DNA from: Alphaproteobacteria bacterium
Lineage (GTDB): Bacteria; Pseudomonadota; Alphaproteobacteria; Caulobacterales; Aquidulcibacteraceae
Assembly: GCA_016124255.1 (NCBI GenBank)
Contig: WGOB01000045.1
Location: 1-43,416, forward strand
Reading direction: 5' to 3'
DNA: 43,416 nucleotides
Shown piece by piece: positions 14,432 to 22,343 of this stretch (positions are counted from its first letter, which is position 1; each line of letters begins with the position of its first letter). The position numbers were made by a program, and so were the translations under genes. The notes under the pieces are model-generated. The model worked only from the letters and a program-made list of their open reading frames with translations. It did not search any database and was not told the DNA's origin.

Positions 14432-15937
14432 GTGAGCGGCGATGCGAAGCAATCCGTGCTGGTGATCGGCGCCGGCATGGCCGGGCTGTGCACGGCGCTG
14501 GCGCTCGCGCCGACCGGAAGGGTGGTGACGCTGCTCGACCGGGACCCGCCGCCGCCGCACGGCGACGCCGATGTCGCTTTCGCGGACTGGAGACGGCGCG
14601 GCGTCGGGCACCTGCGACACAGTCATGCGTTTCTCGCGCGGCTGCGGGAATTCATCCGCGCCGAACATCCGGACCTCTTGTCGGCGCTGCTGGAGAGCGG
14701 GGCGCGCGAGATTCCGTTTGCGCGCTCGCTGACCGAAGCGCAGCGCTCCTCCTATGCGCCCCATGCCGACGACGCGCAGATGACGTTTCTCACCAGCCGG
14801 CGCACGACGCTCGAATGGGTGATGCGGCGCTACGTCGAGCGCCTGCCCGCGGTTACGATCCGGGCGAACGCCATGGTGAAGCGGCTGATGATCGAGGATG
14901 GCGCGCCGCTGATAGTGCGCGGCGTTGCGGGCGAAGATGACACGGGCGTATTCGCGCTTGAGGGGGACATCGTCGTCGATGCGAGCGGGCGAATGGGGGC
15001 GTCGGTCGAGCGGCTGATCGCAGCCGGCGCGCCGATCCGCGAGACGGGCGAGCCCGCAGGCATTCTCTACTATACGCGCCACTATCGTCTGCTTCCCGGA
15101 CAAAGCGAGCCGCCGCGCGAGGGCGTTCCGCCGGCGACGGGCGATCTCGGATTTCTGAAGTTCGGCGTCTTTCCGGCGGACGAGGGCTGCTTTTCAGTGA
15201 CGCTCGCCGCGCCCGAGATCGAGATGGAATTGCGCAAGGCGCTCGTCGATCCCGCGCTCTTCCAGCGCATCGCGATGCTGATCCCGGGCCTGCGGCTGTG
15301 GGTGGAAGAGACGCGCGCGGCGCCGGCGAGCGCCGTGTTCGGCATGGGCGAACTGCACAGCGTCTGGCGCGATTTCGCGCCGGACGGGGCGCCCGCGGCG
15401 CTCAATTTCTTCGCCGTCGGGGATTCTCACGTACGCACCAATCCGCTCTATGGCCGCGGCTGTTCGTTCGCGGCGGTCGCGGCGCAGGCGTTGCGGGAGG
15501 CGCTGGATGGATCGGCCGATCCGCGCGCGCGGGCGCGCGCGTTCGAAGGCGCGCTGACGCGCGATTTGCGCCCGTTCTACGAGGCGATGCTGAAGCAGGA
15601 CCGCAGCGCCATCCGCCGCGCGCGTCATGCGCTGACGCCAGGGCATCGCCCGCGCTGGCGCGCGCGTTTGCTCAAGAGTTTCGCGGAAGACGGCGTGGGC
15701 GTCGCTCTGCGCGCCGATCCCAATCTGCTGCGCGACGCGATGCGCGCGTTCCACATGCTCGATGCGCCGGACGCGTGGATCAAGCGGCCGGCCACGATGG
15801 TGAAGATTTTGGGTTATTGGGCGCGGGGGCGGCGCGTCAACGCCGCGTTCTATCCGCCAAAAGCGGGGCCAGAGCGCGCCGAACTCTTCACTGCGGCGGG
15901 CATCGACGCGCGTGCGGATCTGCTGGGCGCGGCGTGA
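14432..15937 (+). CDS. FAD-dependent oxidoreductase/monooxygenase
   Basis: A 501-residue flavoprotein with an N-terminal FAD-binding Rossmann motif VLVIGAGMAGLCTALAL (residues 9-25), a GHLRHSHAFLARL segment as in the geranylgeranyl-reductase/halogenase-like group, an internal VVDASGRMGASV, and the second FAD motif FFAVGDSHVRTNPLYGRG. No WxWxIP motif of tryptophan halogenases was seen. The substrate is unknown. The GTG start has AAGGAGG 5 nt upstream. It lies 57 bp after the GcrA-type gene and faces ybaB with a 27-bp gap. Confidence 0.85.
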   Translation: MSGDAKQSVLVIGAGMAGLCTALALAPTGRVVTLLDRDPPPPHGDADVAFADWRRRGVGHLRHSHAFLARLREFIRAEHPDLLSALLESGAREIPFARSLTEAQRSSYAPHADDAQMTFLTSRRTTLEWVMRRYVERLPAVTIRANAMVKRLMIEDGAPLIVRGVAGEDDTGVFALEGDIVVDASGRMGASVERLIAAGAPIRETGEPAGILYYTRHYRLLPGQSEPPREGVPPATGDLGFLKFGVFPADEGCFSVTLAAPEIEMELRKALVDPALFQRIAMLIPGLRLWVEETRAAPASAVFGMGELHSVWRDFAPDGAPAALNFFAVGDSHVRTNPLYGRGCSFAAVAAQALREALDGSADPRARARAFEGALTRDLRPFYEAMLKQDRSAIRRARHALTPGHRPRWRARLLKSFAEDGVGVALRADPNLLRDAMRAFHMLDAPDAWIKRPATMVKILGYWARGRRVNAAFYPPKAGPERAELFTAAGIDARADLLGAA

Positions 15938-15964
15938 AAGCGCGGGCGTTGGGACGTTCGAAGG

Positions 15965-16288
15965 TCAGAACGGCAGCTTGAAGCCGGGGAGGATGCCGAG
16001 GCCGCCGGCCATCCCTTTCATTTCCTCGTTCTGCGCGTCTTCAAGCTTGCGGCGCGCATCGTCGTGCGCGGCCTTGATCAGGTCTTCCACGATCTCGGCT
16101 TCGTCGGGCTTGAGAAGCGGGGGATCGATCGTCACGGCGATGAGCGCGGTCTTGCCGGAGAGTTTGACCTTGACCATGCCGCCGCCGGCCTGGCCTTCCA
16201 CTTCCATCGCTTCGAGTTTCTTCTGCGCCTCGGCGATCTTGGCTTGCATCGCCTGCGCCTGGCGCATGATCTGGGAAATGTCCTTCAT
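15965..16288 (-). CDS. ybaB: YbaB/EbfC nucleoid-associated protein
   Basis: A 107-residue YbaB/EbfC family DNA-binding protein: MKDISQIMRQAQAMQAKIAEAQ and the conserved core VEGQAGGGMVKVKLSGK...VTIDPPLL, with a GMAGGLGILPGFKLPF tail typical of alphaproteobacteria. It binds DNA as a dimer and is usually co-transcribed with dnaX and recR. Its start overlaps the dnaX stop by 4 bp (ATGA); recR is missing from the expected position just downstream. Confidence 0.92.
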   Translation of the reverse strand: MKDISQIMRQAQAMQAKIAEAQKKLEAMEVEGQAGGGMVKVKLSGKTALIAVTIDPPLLKPDEAEIVEDLIKAAHDDARRKLEDAQNEEMKGMAGGLGILPGFKLPF

Positions 16289-18015
16289 CGCCGTTCCTTC
16301 GTCTTCAATCCGGGCAGAGGCACCACGGCGCCGTCGTCGTCGCGCTCTTCGCCGGCGCGCACCGAGGTCACGTCGGCGCCGGGAAAGGTCTTGAGCGCTT
16401 CAGCGACATAAGGGTGGCGGCGGGCGTCGTCGATGATTTGCGCCTGTTCCTTGAGCCGCCGCTCGGCCAGGGATTCCACCCCGCTCGCGGCGTCCGCGCT
16501 CACGCCCCAGGTCTCGTCGAGTTCGTCCTTCAGGAAGCGCTGCAGACGGCGCGGCAAATCCTCGGGCATGCCGGGCGCGGCCTGGAACTCGATGCGGCCC
16601 GGCTCGAACGTCTTGATACGGACGAACCGCTCGAGCGCGACCTCCAGGTCGATGTCGCGGCGCGCGCCGACGAGCGCGACGACATCCTCGAAGGATTGAA
16701 ACGCCGTTGCTTGCGCGCGTGCGGGGGCGCCGTCTGGCTGCAACGCAGGACCGGCGGGCGCGCGGCGGCCCCCTCCGTCGCCTGCGGCGACACCTCCCCC
16801 GCGCACGGGGGAGGAAGCCAGGAGACGCGCGGCGTCTTCCGGCGGCGGCAGGCTTGCAGCGGCGCAAAGGCGCACCATCGCCATTTCAGCGCTGGCGACG
16901 GGATCGGGGGCGCGGCTCGTCTCCTCCAGCGCCTTCAGGAGCATCTGCCACAGGCGCGAGAGCTGCGCGGGCGAGAGCCGCTCCCCGAGACCGCGGATGC
17001 GGGCGGTCCAATCGGCGCCGCCGATGAGGCGCGCGTCGGCGCCGAGCGCCTGCGCGCGCGCGGCGTCGTGGCCGATCTCCAGAAGGTCGCGCAGAATGAG
17101 CGCCGGATCGGCGCCGGACTCGTATTGCGCGCGCACCTCCGTGATGGCGGTCTTGGCGTCGCCCGCGGCGATCGCTTCGAAGAGATCGAGAACACGGGCG
17201 CGGTCGGCGAGGCCGAGCATGTCGCGGATATCCGCAGCGTGGACGGCGTCCTTCGCGCCGGCCTTATGCACGATCGCCTGATCCAGCAGCGAGAGCGCGT
17301 CGCGCACCGAGCCCTCGGCGGCGCGCGCGATGAGCGCGAGGCCGTCGGCGTCGACGGCGACTTTCTCCTTGGCGCAGATGGACGCCAGATGCGCGGCGAG
17401 CTGATCGCTGTCGATGCGCTTAAGGTCGAAGCGCTGGCAGCGGGACAGCACGGTGACGGGCACCTTGCGGATCTCGGTCGTGGCGAAGATGAACTTCACG
17501 TGCGGCGGCGGCTCTTCGAGCGTCTTCAAGAGGCCGTTGAACGCCGCCGTCGAGAGCATGTGCACTTCGTCGATGATGTACACTTTCGTGCGCGCCATCA
17601 CCGGCGCGTAGCGCACGCTGTCGAGAATCTCGCGGATGTCGTTGATGCCGGTGCGCGAGGCGGCGTCCATCTCGAACACGTCGGGATGGCGGCTCTCCAT
17701 GATGGCGTCGCAATGAACGCCGGGCGGGCTCAACGTCACGCTCGGGGCATGGACCGCGTCGGACTCATAGTTCAGCGCCCGCGCGAGGAGGCGGGCCGTC
17801 GTCGTCTTGCCCACGCCGCGCACGCCGGTGAGCATGTAGGCGTGGGGGATCCGGTTCATGACGAAGGAATTGGCGATGGTGCGGACCATCGCCTCCTGGC
17901 CGATCAGATCCTCGAACGTGCGCGGGCGGTACTTTCGCGCGAGCACGAGATAGCCACGCTGGGGTTCGTCGCCGAACAGGCCGGGTTCGCCGGCGGAGGG
18001 GGAATCGGACGCCAT
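16285..18015 (-). CDS. dnaX: DNA polymerase III subunit gamma/tau
   Basis: A 576-residue clamp-loader ATPase. N-terminal AAA+ module: YRPRTFEDLIGQ, Walker A GVRGVGKTT (64-72), Walker B IIDEVH (147-152), sensor ATTEIRKVPVTVLSRCQRFD; then the collar domain and a C-terminal tau-type region (LDETWGVSADAASGVESLAERR). The zinc-binding cysteines of the E. coli protein are absent, with the alphaproteobacterial VHCDAIMESRHPDV in their place. Near residues 390-415 the linker contains SSPVRGGGVAAGDGGGR, encoded by a palindromic repeat unit (16769-16814). The start is placed at MASDSPS; 39 bp of extra frame upstream is possible. It overlaps ybaB. Confidence 0.95.
   Translation of the reverse strand: MASDSPSAGEPGLFGDEPQRGYLVLARKYRPRTFEDLIGQEAMVRTIANSFVMNRIPHAYMLTGVRGVGKTTTARLLARALNYESDAVHAPSVTLSPPGVHCDAIMESRHPDVFEMDAASRTGINDIREILDSVRYAPVMARTKVYIIDEVHMLSTAAFNGLLKTLEEPPPHVKFIFATTEIRKVPVTVLSRCQRFDLKRIDSDQLAAHLASICAKEKVAVDADGLALIARAAEGSVRDALSLLDQAIVHKAGAKDAVHAADIRDMLGLADRARVLDLFEAIAAGDAKTAITEVRAQYESGADPALILRDLLEIGHDAARAQALGADARLIGGADWTARIRGLGERLSPAQLSRLWQMLLKALEETSRAPDPVASAEMAMVRLCAAASLPPPEDAARLLASSPVRGGGVAAGDGGGRRAPAGPALQPDGAPARAQATAFQSFEDVVALVGARRDIDLEVALERFVRIKTFEPGRIEFQAAPGMPEDLPRRLQRFLKDELDETWGVSADAASGVESLAERRLKEQAQIIDDARRHPYVAEALKTFPGADVTSVRAGEERDDDGAVVPLPGLKTKERR
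16769..16814. repeat. Single palindromic repeat unit inside dnaX
   Basis: A 46-bp unit made of CCCCCTCC, a small hairpin GTCGC-CTGCG-GCGAC (16777-16791) and a palindrome CCTCCCCC-GCGCAC-GGGGGAGG (16793-16814). It shares the CCTCCCCC...GGGGGAGG core with the doublets at 2711-2794 and 42954-43085. It is read through in frame as SSPVRGGGVAAGDGGG in the flexible linker of gamma/tau. Confidence 0.75.
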
Positions 18016-18245
18016 GGGCGTCCCAAATATAGAGGGCGCGCGCATGTCCTCCAATCGCCCGTGTGCGGCTGCGCCGGTCCCGCGCCGGCTGCGCGGCCTG
18101 TTACGGGGGTTACAGCCTCGGTTCGGGCGCTCTGTCGAGATGGGCGCAGGGCTGGACCAGCGGGACGTCGAACGGCGTCCCCTGGCTGGCTTGTCACTGT
18201 CTGCGCGCGAACGCGTGCGTCGACGAGAAACGAGAGGACGATCTG
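18016..18245. other. 230-bp gap upstream of dnaX
   Basis: It should hold the dnaX promoter on the - strand and, if the small ORF at 18246 is real, a promoter on +. I see no hairpin, repeat or RNA signature in it. Confidence 0.3.
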
Positions 18246-18347
18246 ATGTCGGCCGGCTTCGGCCTTCTGGCCCTTACCCTCAGCATCACCGTGCTCATCT
18301 GGTTTCTGCCGGATGAAGCCGCCGTGCTGTGGCTGCCGCCCGCGTGA
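18246..18347 (+). CDS. Possible 33-aa single-helix membrane protein
   Basis: ATG-TGA reading frame of 33 codons with a GAGAGGA ribosome site at 18232-18238 (7-nt spacing). The product has one hydrophobic stretch (GLLALTLSITVLIWFL) flanked by a short N-terminus and an acidic C-terminal side (PDEAAVLWLPPA), like KdpF- or CydX-sized membrane peptides. It lies 60 bp before the TTC38-like gene. No homologue is known to me. Confidence 0.35.
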   Translation: MSAGFGLLALTLSITVLIWFLPDEAAVLWLPPA

Positions 18348-18407
18348 CCGCGTTCACATCCACGACTGGAAACACTGCGCCGTGCGCTACGGCGAAAGGA
18401 GAATTTC

Positions 18408-19748
18408 ATGCTGCATGACCGCTACGGCAACGCCGTATTCACGCACTCGCAGGCCGCGCTCGATCGCTTCAACGCGGCGCTGGAGCTGGTGCGGCTCTAT
18501 CGCGGCGACCCGATCGCCGCGCTGGACGAAGCGCTTGGGGAAGATCCGGGCTTCGTGAACGCGTGGGCCGTTCGCGCGGGCGTCCTCGCGCAGCAGACCG
18601 ACAAGGCCTATTGCGAAGAGGTCGAACGGTCGGTGCGCGCGGGCGCGGCGGCCGGGCGGGGCGCCGAGCGCGAATGCGCGCTGCTTGCTGCGGCGCTCGA
18701 CTTCAGCGAAGGCCGGCTGCACGACGGCGTCGCGCGCTGCACGCGGATCGCGCAGGCGCACCCACGGGACGTGTTCGCCGTGCAGAGCGCGCATCTCGGC
18801 TGTTTCTTCACCGGGCGGCAGTCCGATCTGCGCGACGGGCCGCTGCAGGCGCTGCGCGCTTTCCGGCGCGGCGACGATGGATATGGCGCGCTGCTCGGCA
18901 TGGCGGCGTTCGGCTTCGAGGAATGCGGCGATTACGCGCGTGCGGAAGCCTACGGCTCGGAGGCCGTGGAGATCGACGGGCGCGATGGATGGGCGGTGCA
19001 TGCGGTCGCGCACGTACACGAAATGCGCGGCGATCTTGACCGCGGCGTCCCGTGGCTGCGCGACAGCGCCGACGCATGGGCGCCGGAGAGCGGGTTCGCC
19101 TACCACAATTGGTGGCACCTTGCGCTCCTGCATCTCGACGGCGGCGAACCAGCCGCGGCGTTGCGCCTCTATGATGAAAAGGTGCGTCCGGCGCAGTCGG
19201 ACGTGGTGATGGAATGGATCGATGCGGCGGCGCTCTTGTGGCGGCTGCACCTGGACGGGATCGACCTCGCCGATCGGTGGGCGCGGCTGGCGGACGCGAT
19301 GTCGCGCGCCGCGGGCGACGGCTATTACGCGTTCAACGACCTGCATTGCGTCATGGCGTTCATCGGCGCGGGACGACCCGCCGAGGTCGCGCAGACGTTG
19401 GACGCCATGCGCAACCTTGCGTCCACGGGAGAAGGCGACAACGCCGCCATGACGCGCGCAATCGGGCTGCCGCTGGCGGAAGCGTTCGCGGCGTTCGACG
19501 CTGGGCGTTATCGCGATTGCGTGGAGGCGATCGCAGCTGTGCGCGGGATCGCGCAACGGTTCGGCGGCAGCCATGCGCAGCGCGACATCTTGAACCTCAC
19601 TGCGCTTCATGCCGCCATCCGCGGCGGCATGAAGGAGACCGCCGAGGCGTTCGCGGCCGAGCGCGTGGCGCACAAACCTGCGTCGCCGTGGGCGAAGAGG
19701 CTCTCGGGCGAGGTCGCCGCGATGCGCGGGACACGCATCGCGGCCTGA
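18408..19748 (+). CDS. TTC38-like tetratricopeptide protein
   Basis: A 446-residue soluble alpha-helical protein. The order and motifs resemble tetratricopeptide-repeat protein 38, found in animals and bacteria: AHLGCFFTGRQSDLRD, GMAAFGFEECGDYARAEAYGSEAVE, AVHAVAHVHEMRGDLDRGVPWL, and FAYHNWWHLALLHLDGGEPAAALRLYDEKV. The His-rich VAHVHE and HNWWH motifs are conserved in that family. The function of TTC38 is unknown. The ATG has AAAGGAG about 6 nt upstream. Its gene stands between dnaX and the SRP RNA on the opposite strand. Confidence 0.8.
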   Translation: MLHDRYGNAVFTHSQAALDRFNAALELVRLYRGDPIAALDEALGEDPGFVNAWAVRAGVLAQQTDKAYCEEVERSVRAGAAAGRGAERECALLAAALDFSEGRLHDGVARCTRIAQAHPRDVFAVQSAHLGCFFTGRQSDLRDGPLQALRAFRRGDDGYGALLGMAAFGFEECGDYARAEAYGSEAVEIDGRDGWAVHAVAHVHEMRGDLDRGVPWLRDSADAWAPESGFAYHNWWHLALLHLDGGEPAAALRLYDEKVRPAQSDVVMEWIDAAALLWRLHLDGIDLADRWARLADAMSRAAGDGYYAFNDLHCVMAFIGAGRPAEVAQTLDAMRNLASTGEGDNAAMTRAIGLPLAEAFAAFDAGRYRDCVEAIAAVRGIAQRFGGSHAQRDILNLTALHAAIRGGMKETAEAFAAERVAHKPASPWAKRLSGEVAAMRGTRIAA

Positions 19749-19752
19749 CCGG

Positions 19753-19795
19753 CGGCGGCCGGGCGTCGCTTTCGAGGGCGCGCCGGCCGCCGTTT
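19753..19795 (+). terminator. Terminator after TTC38-like gene
   Basis: Perfect 10-bp stem CGGCGGCCGG (19753-19762) with its complement at 19783-19792, followed by TTT. It lies between convergent genes and may serve both. Confidence 0.6.
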
Positions 19796-19810
19796 CGGCT
19801 CAAGGCCTGC

Positions 19811-20167
19811 TCAGTAGAAGAAGCGCTCCTCGGCGATCGCGCCGTTGCGGACGGTGTAGAGCGCAACTTCATCCATGCTGGCGCGCTGGCCGGTGGCCTT
19901 GGGCGTCACCTCCATCACGAAGCGCAGCGCAAACTGGTCCCCGTTCACGAACGGGCCTTGCGTCTCGAACTTGTGAACCTCGTGGTTGGCGGTCCACCAT
20001 TCGCCTTTTCCGTGCACGGCGGCGCGGCCGCGCACCTCCTTCATCGGGCCGTCCTGGGCCTCGATGCTGACCACGTCCTCGGCCCAGAACGCCTCCGCGG
20101 CGGGGAAGTCTCCGGCTTTGAGCGCCTCGGTGAAGCGCTTGGCCACGTCTGCTGTCGTCTCGGTCAT
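19811..20167 (-). CDS. SnoaL/NTF2-like protein
   Basis: A 118-residue single-domain cone-shaped alpha+beta barrel protein: VAKRFTEALKAGDFPAAEAFWAEDVVSIEA at the N-terminus, then WTANHEVHKFETQGPFVNGDQFALRFVMEV, and a C-terminal strand ALYTVRNGAIAEERFF. This is the SnoaL-like / nuclear-transport-factor-2 fold; members are small enzymes or binding proteins and the ligand is not predictable. The ATG of MTETTAD has GAGGAGG 5 nt upstream, which rules out the longer frame that would run into the SRP RNA gene. Confidence 0.82.
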   Translation of the reverse strand: MTETTADVAKRFTEALKAGDFPAAEAFWAEDVVSIEAQDGPMKEVRGRAAVHGKGEWWTANHEVHKFETQGPFVNGDQFALRFVMEVTPKATGQRASMDEVALYTVRNGAIAEERFFY

Positions 20168-20275
20168 CGTCGCCTCCTCTTGCAGATTTTGAACAAAGAG
20201 GGAACAACGCCAGACGTCAAGAGCGCGTCGGCGAAGGCGCCGGCGGCGGCGACGCGCTGCTGCCAAAAGGGAAGT

Positions 20276-20368
20276 GCAGACAGGACGGCGACCCGTACGC
20301 AACCCGTTGCGGCTGCTTCCTTCCGGACCTGACCGGGTTGGCGGGGCGGCCGTCCGCCGCCTGCCTGC
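20276..20368 (-). ncRNA. ffs: SRP RNA, small bacterial (4.5S) type
   Basis: The - strand contains the nearly invariant SRP domain IV: GGTCAGGTCCGGAAGG followed by AAGCAGCC (about 20312-20336), with the GGAA tetraloop. The ends pair over about 15 bp (GCAGGCAGGCGGCG near 20368 with its near-complement at 20276-20290). Size is about 93 nt, with no Alu domain. It binds Ffh for co-translational membrane targeting. In alphaproteobacteria ffs usually precedes dnaX; here the TTC38-like and SnoaL-like genes lie between. The ends are approximate. Confidence 0.92.
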
Positions 20369-20407
20369 GCGCCTGATATCGCAGGCGCGGCCGAGGCTCG
20401 CAAGGAG

Positions 20408-20920
20408 TCAGGTCGTCGCCGGGCGGCGCAGGAGTGCAGCGCCGGCGGCGACGAAGCCCGCGCCGAAAAGAACGCCGGCGAGGTGCAGCGCGAGAGGCTC
20501 AAGACCCGGCGCCTGCGTCAGGGCGCCGCCGGCCGCCAGGCTCGCGAACCACAAAAGCGGCGGCCAGATCGGCTTCTGGCCACGCGAGATCCAGGCGATC
20601 GAGAGGCCCGCCATCGCGATGGCGAGGGCCGTCGCGCCCTCGCGATAGGTGGAGAAGCCCCAGGGATCGGCGTCTGGCCCCCCGATCAGGGACAACGATG
20701 CGAACGCCAGCGCGAACGCGGCGAGCCCGAGGAAGCCAAGGGCGTGGGCGCGATCGAGATAGAGGCCGATCAGGCCGGCGAGCAGCAGCATGTCGATGAC
20801 GGCGTAGAGGGCTTCCGCCTCCGGCAGCGCGAGGCCTAGGGGGAAAGCGGCCGCGATCCGGGCGGCCCCGCCCAGGATCGCTGCGGCTGCGGCGGCGCGG
20901 TAGAGCTGTTCAGTCTTCAT
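20408..20920 (-). CDS. Hypothetical integral membrane protein
   Basis: A 170-residue protein of five to six hydrophobic segments (about residues 8-30, 37-53, 62-80, 92-108, 118-131 and 142-163) with short loops. I do not recognise the family. It is divergent from def, and the 82-bp gap carries both start regions. It lies just upstream of ffs on the same strand. Confidence 0.65.
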   Translation of the reverse strand: MKTEQLYRAAAAAAILGGAARIAAAFPLGLALPEAEALYAVIDMLLLAGLIGLYLDRAHALGFLGLAAFALAFASLSLIGGPDADPWGFSTYREGATALAIAMAGLSIAWISRGQKPIWPPLLWFASLAAGGALTQAPGLEPLALHLAGVLFGAGFVAAGAALLRRPATT

Positions 20921-20962
20921 CCACGCCCGATCCCTATGAGTGGAGCATTCTGTTCTGGCGTC

Positions 20963-21003
20963 GATTCTTGACGCCGCCGGTCAAGATTCATACTTCCACG
21001 CCA
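20963..21003 (+). promoter_or_regulatory. Candidate def promoter, leaderless, with GANTC sites
   Basis: TTGACG (20968-20973), a 17-bp spacer and TACTTC (20991-20996) would start transcription about 7 nt on, at or next to the def ATG (21003). No ribosome site precedes that ATG, which fits a leaderless mRNA. Two GANTC sites (20963-20967 and 20985-20989) overlap the promoter. The -10 match is weak. Confidence 0.4.
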
Positions 21004-21536
21004 TGGCCGTCCGCCCGATCCTCACCGTCCCGGACCCGATCCTCAAGCAGGTCTCCAAGCCCGTCGAGGGCCCGGTGACCGACGCGCATCGCGCGCTGAT
21101 GGACGACATGCTGGAGACGATGTACGCGGCGCCGGGCATCGGGCTCGCCGCGATCCAGATTGGCGAGCCGCTGCGGGTGATCGTGATGGACCTCGCGCGC
21201 GAGGGCGAGCCGCCAGCGCCGCGCCATTTCGTCAATCCGGAGATCCTCTGGGCGTCCGAGGAGACGCAACCCTACGAAGAGGGCTGCCTCTCGGTGCCGG
21301 AGATCTATGACGAGGTCGAGCGTCCGGCGCGGATCAAGCTGCGCTACCGAAACTATAACGGCGAGGAGATCGAGGAGGAGGCGGAGGGGCTCTACGCGGT
21401 CTGCATCCAGCACGAGATGGATCACCTCGAAGGCGTTCTGTTCATCGACCATCTGTCGCGGCTGAAGCGCGAAAGCGCGGTGCGCAAGGTCAAGAAGGCG
21501 GCGCGGGACCGCGACCCGGCGCCGGCGCGGGCCTAA
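21003..21536 (+). CDS. def: Peptide deformylase
   Basis: A 177-residue metallo-deformylase that removes the formyl group from nascent proteins. All three family motifs are present: [10 protein letters not shown] (45-54), EGCLSVP (93-99; Cys95 metal ligand) and QHEMDHLEG (136-144; His137, His141 ligands, Glu138 catalyst). The start at MAVRPIL is standard; a longer frame from 20940 would cross the promoter. It heads the def-CADD-fmt-lipoprotein-truA series, linking deformylation with formylation of initiator tRNA. Confidence 0.95.
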   Translation: MAVRPILTVPDPILKQVSKPVEGPVTDAHRALMDDMLETMYAAPGIGLAAIQIGEPLRVIVMDLAREGEPPAPRHFVNPEILWASEETQPYEEGCLSVPEIYDEVERPARIKLRYRNYNGEEIEEEAEGLYAVCIQHEMDHLEGVLFIDHLSRLKRESAVRKVKKAARDRDPAPARA

Positions 21537-21622
21537 GCCTTTTCTCCGGACGATTCTCCGTTAAAGTCTGCGTCCGCCGTTCCGTGCGGCTGCGCTTTTC
21601 CATGCGCATCAGGAGGGTTTTC

Positions 21623-22312
21623 ATGTCCGACGGCTTCGCCGCCCAATCCGTGTCCGCCGCCATCGACGCCGCTGTCGCGCGCCGCGCGATGCTCGCGCAT
21701 CCGTTCTACCAGGCTTGGACCGAGGGGCGGCTGACGACGGGCGATCTGCGCGCGTACGGCCGCCAGTATTTTCATCATGTCGAAGCGTTCCCGCGCGCGG
21801 TCAGCGCGGTGCACGCCAATTGCCCGGATGCGCAGGGTCGCAAGCTGCTCGCCGAAAACCTCGCTGAAGAAGAAGGCTTGGGCGCGGGGAAAACCGATCA
21901 TGCGTCGCTCTGGCTCGGCTTCGCGGCGGCGATGGGCGCAGACGAGGCGGAGGTGCGCGGCGCGGCGCTGCATCCGGAGACCGCGCGTCTGGTGGAGACC
22001 TTCCGGCGGCTTTCGCGCCAATCCTATGCGGCGGGCCTCGGCGCGCTCTACGCTTATGAGAGCCAGCTGCCGGCGGTCTCGACGACGAAGATCGATGGGC
22101 TTGCGGCGCGGTACGGCGTGGCGGACGCGGCGGCGATCGCGTTTTTCCGTGTGCACGAGGCGGCGGATGTCGAGCACGCCGCGGTCTGCCGCGCCCTGCT
22201 CGATCGCCTGGCGCCGGACGAGCGCGCCGAGGCGATCGCCGCGGGAGAAGAACTCGCCGGCGCGCTTTGGGGCTTCCTCGACGGCGTGGCGCGCGACGCG
22301 ACGCTGAACTGA
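21623..22312 (+). CDS. CADD/TenA-like haem-oxygenase-fold oxygenase
   Basis: A 229-residue all-helical protein of the iron-containing redox enzyme / CADD family (haem-oxygenase-like diiron). The likely metal ligands are a Glu in LAEEEG (82-84), His93, Glu146 (YAYES) and the signature His178-x3-Asp182-x2-His185 (VHEAADVEH). From memory of Chlamydia CADD, which makes p-aminobenzoate from its own residues, Tyr29, Tyr45 and Lys156 (TTKIDGL) fall at or near the positions discussed for that reaction. An AGGAGGG site is 5 nt before the ATG. Its place between def and fmt suggests a link to folate/formyl metabolism. TenA/thiaminase or PqqC-like functions are less likely alternatives. Confidence 0.75.
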   Translation: MSDGFAAQSVSAAIDAAVARRAMLAHPFYQAWTEGRLTTGDLRAYGRQYFHHVEAFPRAVSAVHANCPDAQGRKLLAENLAEEEGLGAGKTDHASLWLGFAAAMGADEAEVRGAALHPETARLVETFRRLSRQSYAAGLGALYAYESQLPAVSTTKIDGLAARYGVADAAAIAFFRVHEAADVEHAAVCRALLDRLAPDERAEAIAAGEELAGALWGFLDGVARDATLN

Positions 22313-22343
22313 GACGCGCCTTCCCGCGCGCGGGAGGGACGGG

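Noticed and set aside
16414-18246. A 610-codon open frame on + antisense to dnaX
   Set aside because: It mirrors dnaX codons and has no protein-family features; dnaX and ybaB are certain on -.
20276-20368. Protein-coding frames across the SRP RNA gene
   Set aside because: The invariant SRP core and pairing ends fit an RNA gene; the frames there lack ribosome sites.
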